Part shown: in pieces, positions 35,526 to 44,408 of the stretch | Layout of the letters: every line of letters starts with the position of its first letter | Numbering within the stretch: position 1 is the first letter of the stretch | Source: Delftia tsuruhatensis | Lineage (GTDB): Bacteria > Pseudomonadota > Gammaproteobacteria > Burkholderiales > Burkholderiaceae_C | Length of the DNA: 64,000 bases | Assembly: GCF_903815225.1 (NCBI RefSeq) | Contig: NZ_LR813084.1 | Location: 1-64,000, forward strand | Direction of reading: 5' to 3' | Notes under the pieces: model-generated | Told to the model about the DNA's origin: nothing | The model's input: the letters and a program-made list of their open reading frames with translations, nothing else | The model's database searches: none | Program-made: the position numbers and the translations under genes

Positions 35526-38500
35526 CGAGTTCTTCCTGCGTCAACATGTTCTTGGGGCCCAGGATGGCGTAGAGCACGGGCAGCAGCACCAGGGCCACCA
35601 GCGGCAGCACCACCATGCCGCCCACGATCACCGAGGCAAAGGGCTTTTGCGTCTCGCTGCCCACGCCCGTGGACAGTGCCATGGGCAGCAGGCCCAGCAG
35701 CGCCAGCAGGGCCACGAGCACGATGGAGCGCATGCGCTCGGCCGTGCCTTCGACCAGGGCCTGCAGCATGGGCATGCCCTGGCGGCGCAGTTCCTCGACG
35801 GCCGAGATCACGAGCAGGCCGGCCAGCGCCACCTGGCCCAGCAGCGCGATGAAGCCGATGGCCGCGCTGATGGACAGCTCGATGCCCGCCATGTGCAAGG
35901 CCGCGATGCCGCCGACCATGGCGAACGGAGCGCACAGCAGGATGATGCCGGCGCTGCGCGCCTGCCCCAGCGCGCCGAACAGCAGCGCATAGACGATGAG
36001 CAGCGACAGGGGCACGACGATCTTCAGGCGCGCGGCCGCGCGCTGCTGGTTCTCCCACTCGCCGCCCCAGACCGCCTGGTAGCCCTCGGGGATCTTCACG
36101 TTCTTCTTGAACGTGGCCAGCGTGTCCTTCACCACGGAGCCGATGTCACGGCCTTCCACGTTGAACTTCAGCGCCATGTAGCGCGCATTGCCTTCGCGGA
36201 AGATGGAGGAGTTGCCGATCTTGATGGAGACCTGGCCCACCGAGTGCAGGGGCACGGATCCACCATTGGGCAAGGGGATGGCGATGTTGCGGATGCGCTC
36301 CTCGTCCATGCGGTCCACGTAGGGCAGGCGCACACGCACGGGCACCGGGTACTCGCCCTCCCACAGCGTGGTCGAGATGTTGCCGGCCAGCGCGGCCTCC
36401 AGCGTCTTCTGCGCGGTCTCCATGGCGATGCCCTGGCGCGCCAGGGCCTGGCGGTCGAACTCCACGTGCACCTGCGGCGCGGGCGCGTCGCGGTACAGGC
36501 CCAGGTCCACCACGCCGTCGATGTCCTTCACGAGGTCCACGGTCTGCTGCAGGATGGAGCGCAGCTGCGGAATGTCGGGACCGAAGACCTTGAGCACCAC
36601 CTGCCCGCGCGCGCCCGAGGTCGACTCCTCGACGCTGTCGCGGATAGGCTGGGCGAAGTTGAAGGCCACGCCGGGAATCTCGCCGAGCGTGGCGCGCATC
36701 TGCTCGATGAGCTGGGGCTTGGTCAGGCCCTTGCGCCACTCGCCATGGCCCTTCAGGCGCACCAGCACCTTGGCCAGGTTCAGTGTCTCGTTGTCGGTGC
36801 CCGACTCGGGGCGGCCCTGCTCGGTGGTCACGGTGATGACCTCGGGGAAGGCCTTCAGGCGCAGGCGCACGTCGCGCAGCACTTCCTGGCCCTTTTCCAG
36901 CGAGATCGAGGCCGGCATCTGCACCAGCACATAGGCATCGCCCTCGTCGAGCTCGGGCAGGAATTCCGTGCCCAGCCACACGGCCGACACGCCCGCACCC
37001 ACCAGGATCGCCACCGAGACTACGACCACCGTGAAACGGCGACGCCCCGCGCCCAGCACGCGCTCTATCCAGTGCTGGTAGCCATGGTGGGCACGGTCGA
37101 AGATCTTGGGCTCCTCCACCATCACGTGCCGGGGCTTGAGCAGCAGCGCGCACAGCGCCGGCACCAGGCCCATGGCGAAGACCAGGGCACCCAGCAGCGC
37201 GAAGCTGTAGGTCATGGCCAGCGGCCGGAAGATGCGGCCCTCGATGCTCTGCAGCGAGAACACCGGGATCAGGGCCGCGATCACGATGGCCATGGCGAAC
37301 AGCGTGGGCTTGGCCACGGCCACGGCCGAGTCGATGATGATGTGGCGCATGTCCGCCTGGGTCTGCGGCTTGCGCAGGCGGGCGTTGCGGATGATGTTCT
37401 CGGCCAGCACCACGGCGCCGTCCACCATGATGCCGAAGTCGATGGCGCCCATGGAGATCAGGTTGGCCGGCATGCCCAGCAGGTGCAGTCCGATGAAGGC
37501 CACCAGCAGCGACAGCGGAATCACCGTGGCCACGATCAGCGAGCCGCGCAGGCTGCGCAGGAACAGCCACAGCACGCCCACGATCAGCGTGGCGCCGAAC
37601 AGCAGGTTGTGCTGCACCGTGCCCAGCGTGTGGCCGACCAGGTCCGAGCGGTCGTAGTTGGTCTCCATGTGCATGCCCTCGGGCAGGCCGCCGTCGTTGA
37701 GCGCGGCCACCTTGGCATGGATCTGGTCCAGCACTTCCGAGGGGTTTTCGCCGCGCTTGAGCAGCACGATGCCCTGGACCACGTCGTCGGCCTCGTCCAT
37801 GCCCACCGAGCCCTGGCGCGGCGTGTGCGACTGCACCACGCGCGCCACGTCGCCGATGGTCACGGGCGCACTGCCGCGCATGGCCACCACCACGGCCTGG
37901 ATCTCCTGGGGCGTGCGCAGCAGGCCGATGCCGCGGATGATCAGCGACTGCTCGCCGCGGCGCATCAGGCCGCCGCCCACGTTGCGGTTGGACTTGGACA
38001 GCGCCTCGCTCACGTCCTCCAGCGACAGGCCCAGGGCATAGAGCTTCTCGGGATCGACCTCGACGTGGTACTCCTTGACGAAGCCGCCGATGCTGACCAC
38101 GTCGGCCACGCCCTGCACCTGCTTGAGCACGCGCACCACGCGCCACTCCTGCTCGGTGCGCAGCTGCGCCAGCGTGTGGCGGTCGCTCTTGAGGCGGTAG
38201 TAGAAGATCTTGCCCAGCGGCGTGTAGTCGGGCGCCATCTCGGGCGTGACGCCATCGGGCAGGTCGGCCTGGGGCAGGCGCTGCGAGACTTCGGCGCGCG
38301 CATGGAAGCTGTCGGCCTGGTCGTTGAAGACCAGGTTGATCATGGCCAGCCCGAAATAGCTCTCCGAGCGCAGCGAGACCAGGCCCGGCGTGCCGTTGAG
38401 CTCGCGCTCCAGCGGCTGGGTGATCTGGCGCTCGACCTCCTCGGGGGCCAGGCCCGGCGCCTGGGCGATCACGCCCACCTGCACATTGGTCACATCGGGG

Positions 38501-38616
38501 TAGGCCTCGATGGCGGTGTGCAGGTACGAATACACGCCATAGATGGCGATGATCAGGGTGGCGCACAGGGCAACGAGCCGCCGGTGCACCACGAAGGAAA
38601 TCAGGGAACGCAGCAT
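35512..38616 (-). CDS. Heavy-metal RND efflux pump (CzcA/CusA family)
   Basis: A 1034-residue inner-membrane proton antiporter of the HME-RND group, with TM segments at the N-terminus, centre and C-terminus and two large periplasmic loops. The TM4 segment reads AIDFGIMVDGAVVLAENIIR, with Asp393, Asp399 and Glu406, matching the DFG-x3-D-x6-E pattern of divalent-cation pumps such as CzcA and unlike the Cu/Ag CusA pattern. Zn/Co/Cd/Ni-type substrates are thus the likelier inference. Gene order is adaptor-pump-outer factor (B-A-C) and a two-component system follows on the same strand. Confidence 0.95.
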   Translation of the reverse strand: MLRSLISFVVHRRLVALCATLIIAIYGVYSYLHTAIEAYPDVTNVQVGVIAQAPGLAPEEVERQITQPLERELNGTPGLVSLRSESYFGLAMINLVFNDQADSFHARAEVSQRLPQADLPDGVTPEMAPDYTPLGKIFYYRLKSDRHTLAQLRTEQEWRVVRVLKQVQGVADVVSIGGFVKEYHVEVDPEKLYALGLSLEDVSEALSKSNRNVGGGLMRRGEQSLIIRGIGLLRTPQEIQAVVVAMRGSAPVTIGDVARVVQSHTPRQGSVGMDEADDVVQGIVLLKRGENPSEVLDQIHAKVAALNDGGLPEGMHMETNYDRSDLVGHTLGTVQHNLLFGATLIVGVLWLFLRSLRGSLIVATVIPLSLLVAFIGLHLLGMPANLISMGAIDFGIMVDGAVVLAENIIRNARLRKPQTQADMRHIIIDSAVAVAKPTLFAMAIVIAALIPVFSLQSIEGRIFRPLAMTYSFALLGALVFAMGLVPALCALLLKPRHVMVEEPKIFDRAHHGYQHWIERVLGAGRRRFTVVVVSVAILVGAGVSAVWLGTEFLPELDEGDAYVLVQMPASISLEKGQEVLRDVRLRLKAFPEVITVTTEQGRPESGTDNETLNLAKVLVRLKGHGEWRKGLTKPQLIEQMRATLGEIPGVAFNFAQPIRDSVEESTSGARGQVVLKVFGPDIPQLRSILQQTVDLVKDIDGVVDLGLYRDAPAPQVHVEFDRQALARQGIAMETAQKTLEAALAGNISTTLWEGEYPVPVRVRLPYVDRMDEERIRNIAIPLPNGGSVPLHSVGQVSIKIGNSSIFREGNARYMALKFNVEGRDIGSVVKDTLATFKKNVKIPEGYQAVWGGEWENQQRAAARLKIVVPLSLLIVYALLFGALGQARSAGIILLCAPFAMVGGIAALHMAGIELSISAAIGFIALLGQVALAGLLVISAVEELRRQGMPMLQALVEGTAERMRSIVLVALLALLGLLPMALSTGVGSETQKPFASVIVGGMVVLPLVALVLLPVLYAILGPKNMLTQEELDEKE

Positions 38617-38639
38617 ATGGTGGGAACTCCTGCCGCGTA

Positions 38640-39788
38640 TCAGAGAAGCTGGCTGGCCGCGCCGTCCAGCAGCAGGCCGCCGCGCACGACGATCTTCTCG
38701 CCGGGCTTGAGGCCCGAGACCACGGGCACCATGCCTCGGGCGGGTCGGCCCAGGCTGACGGTGCGTGCCTCGAACTGCAGCTCGCCGGTCTGCACGAAGA
38801 CGATGCTGCGGCTCTCGTCCTTGATGAGCACGGCCGTCACGGGAATCAGCATCTCATGCTCGTTGGAGACCTGCAGGCCCACGCGCGCCTGCATGCCCGA
38901 GCGCAGCACGGGGTCCTGGGCATCGAGCTGCACGATCACGGCCGCGCGGCGCGACTCCTTGTCCAGCGTAGCGCCCAGGTGGCGGACCTTGCCGCTCAAC
39001 GGCTTGGGAAGCTGGGGAATGTCGACCTGCACATTGCTGCCCAGTCGGATGCCGGGCAGATCGCTTTCGAACACCTCGGCCACGACATTCATGGCACCCG
39101 GATCCCCGACGAGGAACAGCTCGCCGCCGGCCTCCACCGAGGCCCCGACCACGGCCTTGCGCTCGGCCACCACGCCGGCGCGCGGCGCACGCAACACGAT
39201 GCGGTCACCGCCGCCCTGCCCCAGCAGCGCCGCCGTGCCCTGGGCACGCGACAGTTCCTGCGCGCTCTCGCGCAGCTTGGCCTGGGCGGCACGCAGATCC
39301 ACCTCCACGCCCACGCCCTTGTCCACCATGGTCTGCTGGCGGCGCACCTCCACCGAGGCCACGTCATGGGCGCTTCGCGCCGCCTCGACCTCATAGCGCA
39401 CGCGCAGCGCATCGGGGCTGACCAGGATGGCCAGCTCATCGCCGGCCTTGACCAGATCGCCCACATGGGCGCGCACGGATTGCACGCGGGCCGCGACGGG
39501 CACCGTCACCGTGGCCACGCGGTCCTCCGCGAAGGCCACGCGCGCAGGTGCCCAGGCCATCTGCGTGCCCTGGGGATCGGCCACCACGGCGATATTGAGC
39601 ATCTTCAGCGACTCGGGCTTGACCTGGACCACGCCTTCGGCACGTGCGGCCTGCGCAACAGGTTTGGCCTGGTCCGAGGCCTTGGACGCATCGCAGCCTG
39701 CCAGAACGCAGGCCGCCGCAACGGCAGCGCACAGGGACGCCACCGGGAATCGGGCCGCCATCTGCAGGCCCGTGAATGTCTTGATCAT
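38640..39788 (-). CDS. RND periplasmic adaptor (CzcB/CusB family lipoprotein)
   Basis: A 382-residue membrane-fusion protein with a lipoprotein signal (CVLAGC lipobox, Cys about 32), the barrel-sandwich segment VQSVRAHVGDLVKAGDELAILVSP, an alpha-helical hairpin and a C-terminal beta-barrel/membrane-proximal region. It links the pump to the outer-membrane factor. ATG 39788 is preceded by GAAGGGGGCAAG; the 88 residues of open frame upstream are noncoding and cross AT-richer DNA. It is the first gene of the efflux operon, so the promoter should lie just right of 39788. Confidence 0.92.
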   Translation of the reverse strand: MIKTFTGLQMAARFPVASLCAAVAAACVLAGCDASKASDQAKPVAQAARAEGVVQVKPESLKMLNIAVVADPQGTQMAWAPARVAFAEDRVATVTVPVAARVQSVRAHVGDLVKAGDELAILVSPDALRVRYEVEAARSAHDVASVEVRRQQTMVDKGVGVEVDLRAAQAKLRESAQELSRAQGTAALLGQGGGDRIVLRAPRAGVVAERKAVVGASVEAGGELFLVGDPGAMNVVAEVFESDLPGIRLGSNVQVDIPQLPKPLSGKVRHLGATLDKESRRAAVIVQLDAQDPVLRSGMQARVGLQVSNEHEMLIPVTAVLIKDESRSIVFVQTGELQFEARTVSLGRPARGMVPVVSGLKPGEKIVVRGGLLLDGAASQLL

Positions 39789-40565
39789 CTTGCCCCCTTC
39801 AATCCATGCCTGGAGCGCAGGGACTGCGGCAGGCCGGCCCTTCTCTCCTGAGATGAAGCGGATGCTAGAAAGCACGCCGCCCGGCGTGGGTGAAGCCTTC
39901 ATTACCGTTTGGTAAGAACGTATCGCCGCGACGGGCCGGCAGCGCCCGCCACAGCCATGGCCTGCGACCGATTTCCCACGCCTCCATGCCGGCCCCAGCC
40001 CGGCATCGCGCCCGGCCGACCGCTCCGGCCAGTAGCCCCTGCCTGTGGACAAACCGATGACAAAGCCAGGCTTTCTCCATCCAGGCTACGCACAGAGTCC
40101 GTTATCCACAGTGGTGACAACCTCCATCACAGCCACGACATCCGGCACACCGAAAATTCTGGAAAAATCTCTTGAAAATCAACGACAAACCATCACAATC
40201 ACCCACATCATCCACAAGCATGTCAACACGGTTTCCACAGGCCTAATACGCTCCAGACCCCTCGCCGATCTGTGAACAAGCCTGTGGATGCCACCCTGGG
40301 TACAGCATTCCCGTGCATGGGAACAAATCACGAACAGCTGGTGGATAAAGAGGACAACCACGACACACATACCCACCCGTTCGCACATGCGATTGGCAGG
40401 CACGGCGATACACATGACAGCCTGCTTGTAGGCTGTACGGCATACGCGACAGACGCTTTGTATGCTGTATTTCATAAGATTTCGCATCTTATTTAATACA
40501 TATCACTGTACGAATTTTTATAAATCCATGGACCTTGATGGTCCCATGGGTCGAAAAACGCCGAA
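39789..40565. other. 777-bp noncoding region with DnaA-box cluster and AT-rich stretch (left of the DinG-like gene)
   Basis: One perfect DnaA box TTATCCACA lies at 40102-40110. One-mismatch copies are TGTGGACAA (40044-40052), TCATCCACA (40208-40216) and GGTGGATAA (40340-40348); weaker ones are at 40271 and 40283. An AT-rich segment follows at about 40440-40535. No DnaA-trio module is visible. The region also holds the promoters of the efflux operon (minus) and the helicase gene (plus). It could be an accessory half of the origin at 43.7 kb or a DnaA titration/regulatory site. The open frames here are not convincing genes. Confidence 0.6.
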
Positions 40566-42740
40566 ATGCATGAAAAAAAATGGGCTGATCAGGCCCTGAA
40601 ATCCTTCGATGATGTGGTCGGAGCCATCCCGGGGTTCCGAAATCGTGGGGGCCAGCGAAAAATGGCGGCCCAGGTGGCACAGACCTTCAGCCAGGCCCAG
40701 CTCGGAAAAATCGATGAAGGCGCACCGGATCCGGTCCGGGCCATCGCCGTGGTCCAGGCCGGCACCGGCGTGGGCAAATCGCTGGCCTACAGCGTCCCAG
40801 CCATTGCGATGGCGCTGGCGCGCGGCACGCGGGTGCTGATCTCCACGGCCACGGTGGCCTTGCAGGAGCAGCTGGTGAACAAGGACCTTCCCGCCCTGGC
40901 CCAGCAGCTGGAGCAGCCGTTCAAGTTCGCGCTGGCCAAGGGCCGGGGACGCTTTGTCTGCAAGCTCAAGCTGGAGCGCCTGGCCAGCACCGGCGAAGCC
41001 CAGGACGAGGACATGGATGACCTGTTCGCCGAGGAGAAGGCCCAGGCCCAAAACCGCACGGCACGGCCTGCCCAGGAGCTGGAAGCGCGCATGCAGTTCT
41101 ACAAAAGCATGGCCAATGCGTTGGCCACGCAGGCCTGGGACGGTGACCGCGATTCGCTGGAAACCCCGCCGGAGGCCGAGGCCTGGAGCCCGGTGGCGGC
41201 CGAATCCTCGTCCTGCACCGGCAAGCACTGTCCCGCCTTCAGCCACTGCGTCTACTACGAGCGCCGCAAGGATCTGGTCGCCGCCCAGGTCATCGTGGCC
41301 AACCACGACCTGCTGCTGTCATCCCTGGGAGCCCGGCTGCTGCCCGAACTCGACAACTGCCTGCTGGTGCTCGACGAGGCCCACCACCTGCCGGCCACGG
41401 CGCTGGGCCAGTTCGCCGGAGAAGTGGACCTGAGCCGGCTGGGCTGGATCGACAAGCTGACCAGTCGCGCGCTGCGGGTGAACACCCTGGTGGAAGTGGA
41501 GGAACTGGCCGATCTGCCCGCCCACGCCAGCCAGCTGCGCCAGCAGATGCAGGAGCTGGCGCGCCTGGTGATGGAGCAATACGGCGACAGCCTCAAGGGA
41601 CAGAAGGACAGCTGGGGGCCGGCGCGCGTGCGTGCACCGCGCGGCATACTGCCCGAGGCGCTGCTGGAGCCGCTGGGCCGCATGGCCCACCATGCCAACG
41701 CCTATCTCGATGCCCTGCGCGCCATCTCCAAGGCACTGCGCGCCGCGATCAAGGAAAATCCAGAGGAAGCTCGCAGGCTGTCCACAGCCTACGCACAGGT
41801 TGGCGCACTGGCTCCCAGGCTGGAGAGCGTCTATGACACGGCACAGCTGCTGATGCAGCAGCCCGCAGAAGATGACGACAGTAGCCGCGTCCCCAATGCG
41901 AAATGGTTCACGTTGGAGACGGATGGCGAATACATCGTGGTCAAGGCGCATGCCAGCCCCATCCTGCCGGGGGCCACGCTGCGCCACCATCTGTGGTCCC
42001 AGGTGCGTGGGGCCGTCCTGACATCGGCCACTCTGACCAGCTGTGGACAATTCGACTTCTTCCTGCGCGAGGCCGGCCTGCACGACGATGCGGCCGTGAC
42101 CACGCTGGAAGTGCCCAGCCCTTTCGACTACGCCCGCCAGGGCACCCTGGTGGCGCGTGAAACCCAGGCCGACCCCAAGGAGGCGGCGCGCTTCACGCAG
42201 GAGATGGTGGAGGCGCTGCTGGGCGACCTGTCCCGCGTGCAGGCCGGGGCCCTGGTGCTGTTCACCTCGCGCGAGCAGATGCGCCAGGCCGTCGATGCGC
42301 TGTCCACGGCCATGCGATCCCAGGTGCTGGTGCAGACCGCCCTGCCCCGTGCCCTGCTGCTGGCACGCCACCGCGACGCCGTGGAGATGGGCGAACCCTC
42401 GATCATCTTCGGCATGCAGTCCTTCGGTGAGGGCCTGGACCTGCCCGGAGCGCTGTGCGAATCGCTGTTCATCACCAAGCTGCCTTTCGCCCCGCCCGAC
42501 GACCCCGTGGGCGAGGCACGCGCCGAATGGCTGCGCAGCAGTGGCCGCAACCCGTTCAACGAGCTGGTCGTGCCCGCCACGGCGATACGGCTGGCCCAAT
42601 GGGTGGGGCGTGCCATACGCACGGAGGAGGACCAGGCCCATGTGTACTGCTATGACCGCCGCCTGGTGAACACCAGCTATGGCCAGCAACTGCTCAAGGG
42701 CCTGCCCCCCTTTGCCCTGCAGCGGCGTCCGGCACGCTGA
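40566..42740 (+). CDS. dinG: DinG-family ATP-dependent DNA helicase
   Basis: A 724-residue superfamily 2 (XPD-like) 5'-3' helicase. Walker A is VVQAGTGVGKS; the DEAH box appears as VLDEAHHLPA; C-terminal motifs include SFGEGLDLPG and QWVGRAIRTEEDQ. The iron-sulfur cluster cysteines are present as VCKLKL, then CTGKHCPAFSHC. DinG helps resolve R-loops, G-quadruplexes and replication-transcription conflicts. The gene is flanked on both sides by DnaA-box-rich noncoding DNA, an unusual setting. The start ATG has a weak ribosome binding site. Confidence 0.93.
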   Translation: MHEKKWADQALKSFDDVVGAIPGFRNRGGQRKMAAQVAQTFSQAQLGKIDEGAPDPVRAIAVVQAGTGVGKSLAYSVPAIAMALARGTRVLISTATVALQEQLVNKDLPALAQQLEQPFKFALAKGRGRFVCKLKLERLASTGEAQDEDMDDLFAEEKAQAQNRTARPAQELEARMQFYKSMANALATQAWDGDRDSLETPPEAEAWSPVAAESSSCTGKHCPAFSHCVYYERRKDLVAAQVIVANHDLLLSSLGARLLPELDNCLLVLDEAHHLPATALGQFAGEVDLSRLGWIDKLTSRALRVNTLVEVEELADLPAHASQLRQQMQELARLVMEQYGDSLKGQKDSWGPARVRAPRGILPEALLEPLGRMAHHANAYLDALRAISKALRAAIKENPEEARRLSTAYAQVGALAPRLESVYDTAQLLMQQPAEDDDSSRVPNAKWFTLETDGEYIVVKAHASPILPGATLRHHLWSQVRGAVLTSATLTSCGQFDFFLREAGLHDDAAVTTLEVPSPFDYARQGTLVARETQADPKEAARFTQEMVEALLGDLSRVQAGALVLFTSREQMRQAVDALSTAMRSQVLVQTALPRALLLARHRDAVEMGEPSIIFGMQSFGEGLDLPGALCESLFITKLPFAPPDDPVGEARAEWLRSSGRNPFNELVVPATAIRLAQWVGRAIRTEEDQAHVYCYDRRLVNTSYGQQLLKGLPPFALQRRPAR

Positions 42741-43716
42741 GCCGCAGCCTGTGGACAATGCAAGGACAAGCCGGATCGAAGCTGCCCACCCGCATTGTCC
42801 CAGCCGGACAAGTCATTGATCCTTCAGGAATTTTCAAAAACTCCAACCACGCAACCTGTGCACAACCCAGTCATGCACAGGCTGTGAAGAGCATTCCTGT
42901 CATCTGAAGGCGGCCGTGCCTGGATGCAGCCGGCAGCCCCGGGGGTTTACGGCCCTGACGTCAAGCGTCTGCATGGCCAGGCCATCCCAAGGCCACCAGA
43001 AAGCCCCAGGACAGGCTCTTGTCCCCATCCCACCCCTGACGCCCTCCCCTTCCCAGGCCATCTGAGGCCCGCTGAAGGCGTCCGCCCCTCCATGGGTGTT
43101 TGCCGGCAGGCGATCCCGTCCCTCTATCCACAGCAGTGCCGCTGCCACAGCCCCCACGGGGGATCCCCCTCACGGCTCCAGGTCGGGGAAGGAATCCGTG
43201 CAATGCCGGGCCATGCGGCGCGGCGTCCATGACGGCTCTGGCAAACCATGGTTCCCACCAAGGCTGGAACACCATCATCGGCAGCCATCACTTTCCGTGA
43301 TTGCCCTTGGCGGTACTGGGTTTCCTGCTCCTGATTCCGATTCCGGCGTGGCCAGGTGAGCTGGCGCAGGGGTTGAATTTTTTTGAATGGACAAAGGCCT
43401 TCTCCAGCACCTGGTCCTCCGGCAGGCGAACACCATGAGGACACCCGCAGCTGTCCACCGGTGTGCAGAACATCCTGTGGACAAAAGACGCTCCACCGGT
43501 GCTGGCCATGGGTCTTGTCCCCATGAATGACCTTATCCAGGAGGTCGCGCCGTGGAGATTTCTCGAACGAGACGCGCCAATTTCGCTGGAGACATGTCTT
43601 CCGGGCCAGTCCCCGGGTTCCAGCCGGCTGAGCGTCTTCGGTTTTCTGATGAACAGACCCTGACCAGGCTTCCCGCGGGACTTCGGCTTCGGTTGTTCTT
43701 TGGAGCTCTTATAAAA

Positions 43717-43756
43717 AATAGTCGTAGTAGTAGAGTCCTAATATCTCTGTGGATAA
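43717..43756 (-). other. DnaA-box plus DnaA-trio unwinding module A
   Basis: On the minus strand, TTATCCACA (43756-43748) is followed after exactly 14 nt by the triplets CTA CTA CTA CGA CTA (43733-43719) and then a T/A-rich run. This is the order of the basal unwinding system described for bacterial origins: DnaA box, spacer, trios read 3'-GAT-5' on the opposite strand, AT-rich DNA. Confidence 0.7.
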
Positions 43757-44146
43757 GTCAATATTTTCAATATAAATCAAAGAGATATGATCTTGAAAAA
43801 CTTGTGGTCAAGGCCCTGCTCCCGCTGTCGTTCCAACGGGGATAGTTTTCCTGGTTTCGACGATTCTGTGGATAACCACAAAGTTGATCTACAGCTATCC
43901 ACAGTTTTACACGCATGGTGGTTTTCCAGAGATTGATTCATAACCTATTGATTTAGAAGTACTTTTTCTGAATCAAGTCACAGATGAAAGCACGTTGGGT
44001 ATGGATGGACACATGGCTCTTTGCTGTTGTGACCTGCTGCGAGACCATCTTTCCTTGAAGTCGTCACGGTTTTTTTTGTCCTGTTGGCTGCCAACGCTGT
44101 GAAAAACTGACCTCGGCTGTTATTCCTATCTCTCTTATTTTTTAGT

Positions 44147-44184
44147 TAGTAATAGTAGTAAGTGATCCGCTTAATTGTTGATAA
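44147..44184 (-). other. DnaA-box plus DnaA-trio unwinding module B
   Basis: On the minus strand, TTATCAACA (44184-44176, one mismatch to the consensus) is followed after exactly 14 nt (including GCGG) by the triplets TTA CTA CTA TTA CTA (44161-44147) and an A/T-rich run. Spacing, orientation and triplet phase are the same as in module A, 428 bp away. Confidence 0.7.
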
Positions 44185-44357
44185 CTGTATTTGATCAAGT
44201 AAAATCAACAACTTACGATGTGTCAAAACCTGTGTCCGATGCTGCTGCGCAGGTGTACCCGTTTTGGGAACAACTTCCATGAGATCCAGATACCTGTGGA
44301 AAAGATCTGATTTCCTCGTTTTTTATACCCAGGTTTTTCCACAGGGCGCGCAGGCGC

Positions 44358-44383
44358 AAAAAAAGACCACCGCATGGGTGGTC
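44358..44383 (-). terminator. Intrinsic terminator of the PagL gene
   Basis: Read on the minus strand, GACCACC, a 5-nt loop and GGTGGTC form a 7-bp stem followed by seven T residues. It lies just downstream of the PagL stop at 44409 and shields the origin-like region from transcription. Confidence 0.85.
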
Positions 44384-44408
44384 CTGGCCAGGCTGTGGAG
44401 GCTGGGGA

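Larger units (their letters stand above)
43680..44345. other. Putative chromosome replication origin (oriC)
   Basis: Perfect DnaA boxes TGTGGATAA lie at 43748-43756 and 43867-43875; one-mismatch boxes are at 43895-43903 (CTATCCACA), 44176-44184 (TGTTGATAA), 44295-44303 and 44335-44343. AT-rich stretches at about 43700-43800 and 44110-44215 could serve as unwinding elements. Two DnaA-trio modules are present. DnaA initiators bind such boxes and extend along trios to open DNA. The site is 43 kb from dnaA and within 20 kb of three parS-like sites. An origin upstream of dnaA, outside the window, remains possible. Confidence 0.75.
42741..44408. other. 1.67-kb noncoding region containing the candidate oriC
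   Basis: The left part (42741-43660) is GC-rich and strongly C-biased on the top strand: by hand count, 52 C against 28 G in 42961-43080. It holds near-match DnaA boxes at 42750 (TGTGGACAA), 43124 (CTATCCACA) and 43476 (TGTGGACAA). The right part (about 43680-44260) is AT-rich, unlike anything else in the window, with perfect boxes, DnaA-trio modules and further near-matches at 44295 (TGTGGAAAA) and 44335 (TTTTCCACA). A terminator for the PagL gene ends the region. Small open frames here (for example 43552-43845) look spurious. Confidence 0.75.

Noticed and set aside
35647..39396. 1249-residue plus-strand open frame opposite the RND genes
   Set aside because: It is antisense to the clearly coding pump and adaptor genes, is rich in His/Gln/Arg/Ala as expected of GC-rich antisense frames, and shows no domain motifs.
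40179..40487. 102-residue minus-strand open frame in the left DnaA-box cluster
   Set aside because: Cys/Val-rich sequence with no motif or credible start; overlaps DnaA-box-like sites.
43552..43845. 97-residue open frame in the origin-like region
   Set aside because: Crosses the DnaA-trio region and a perfect DnaA box, has no good ribosome binding site and no recognisable motif.
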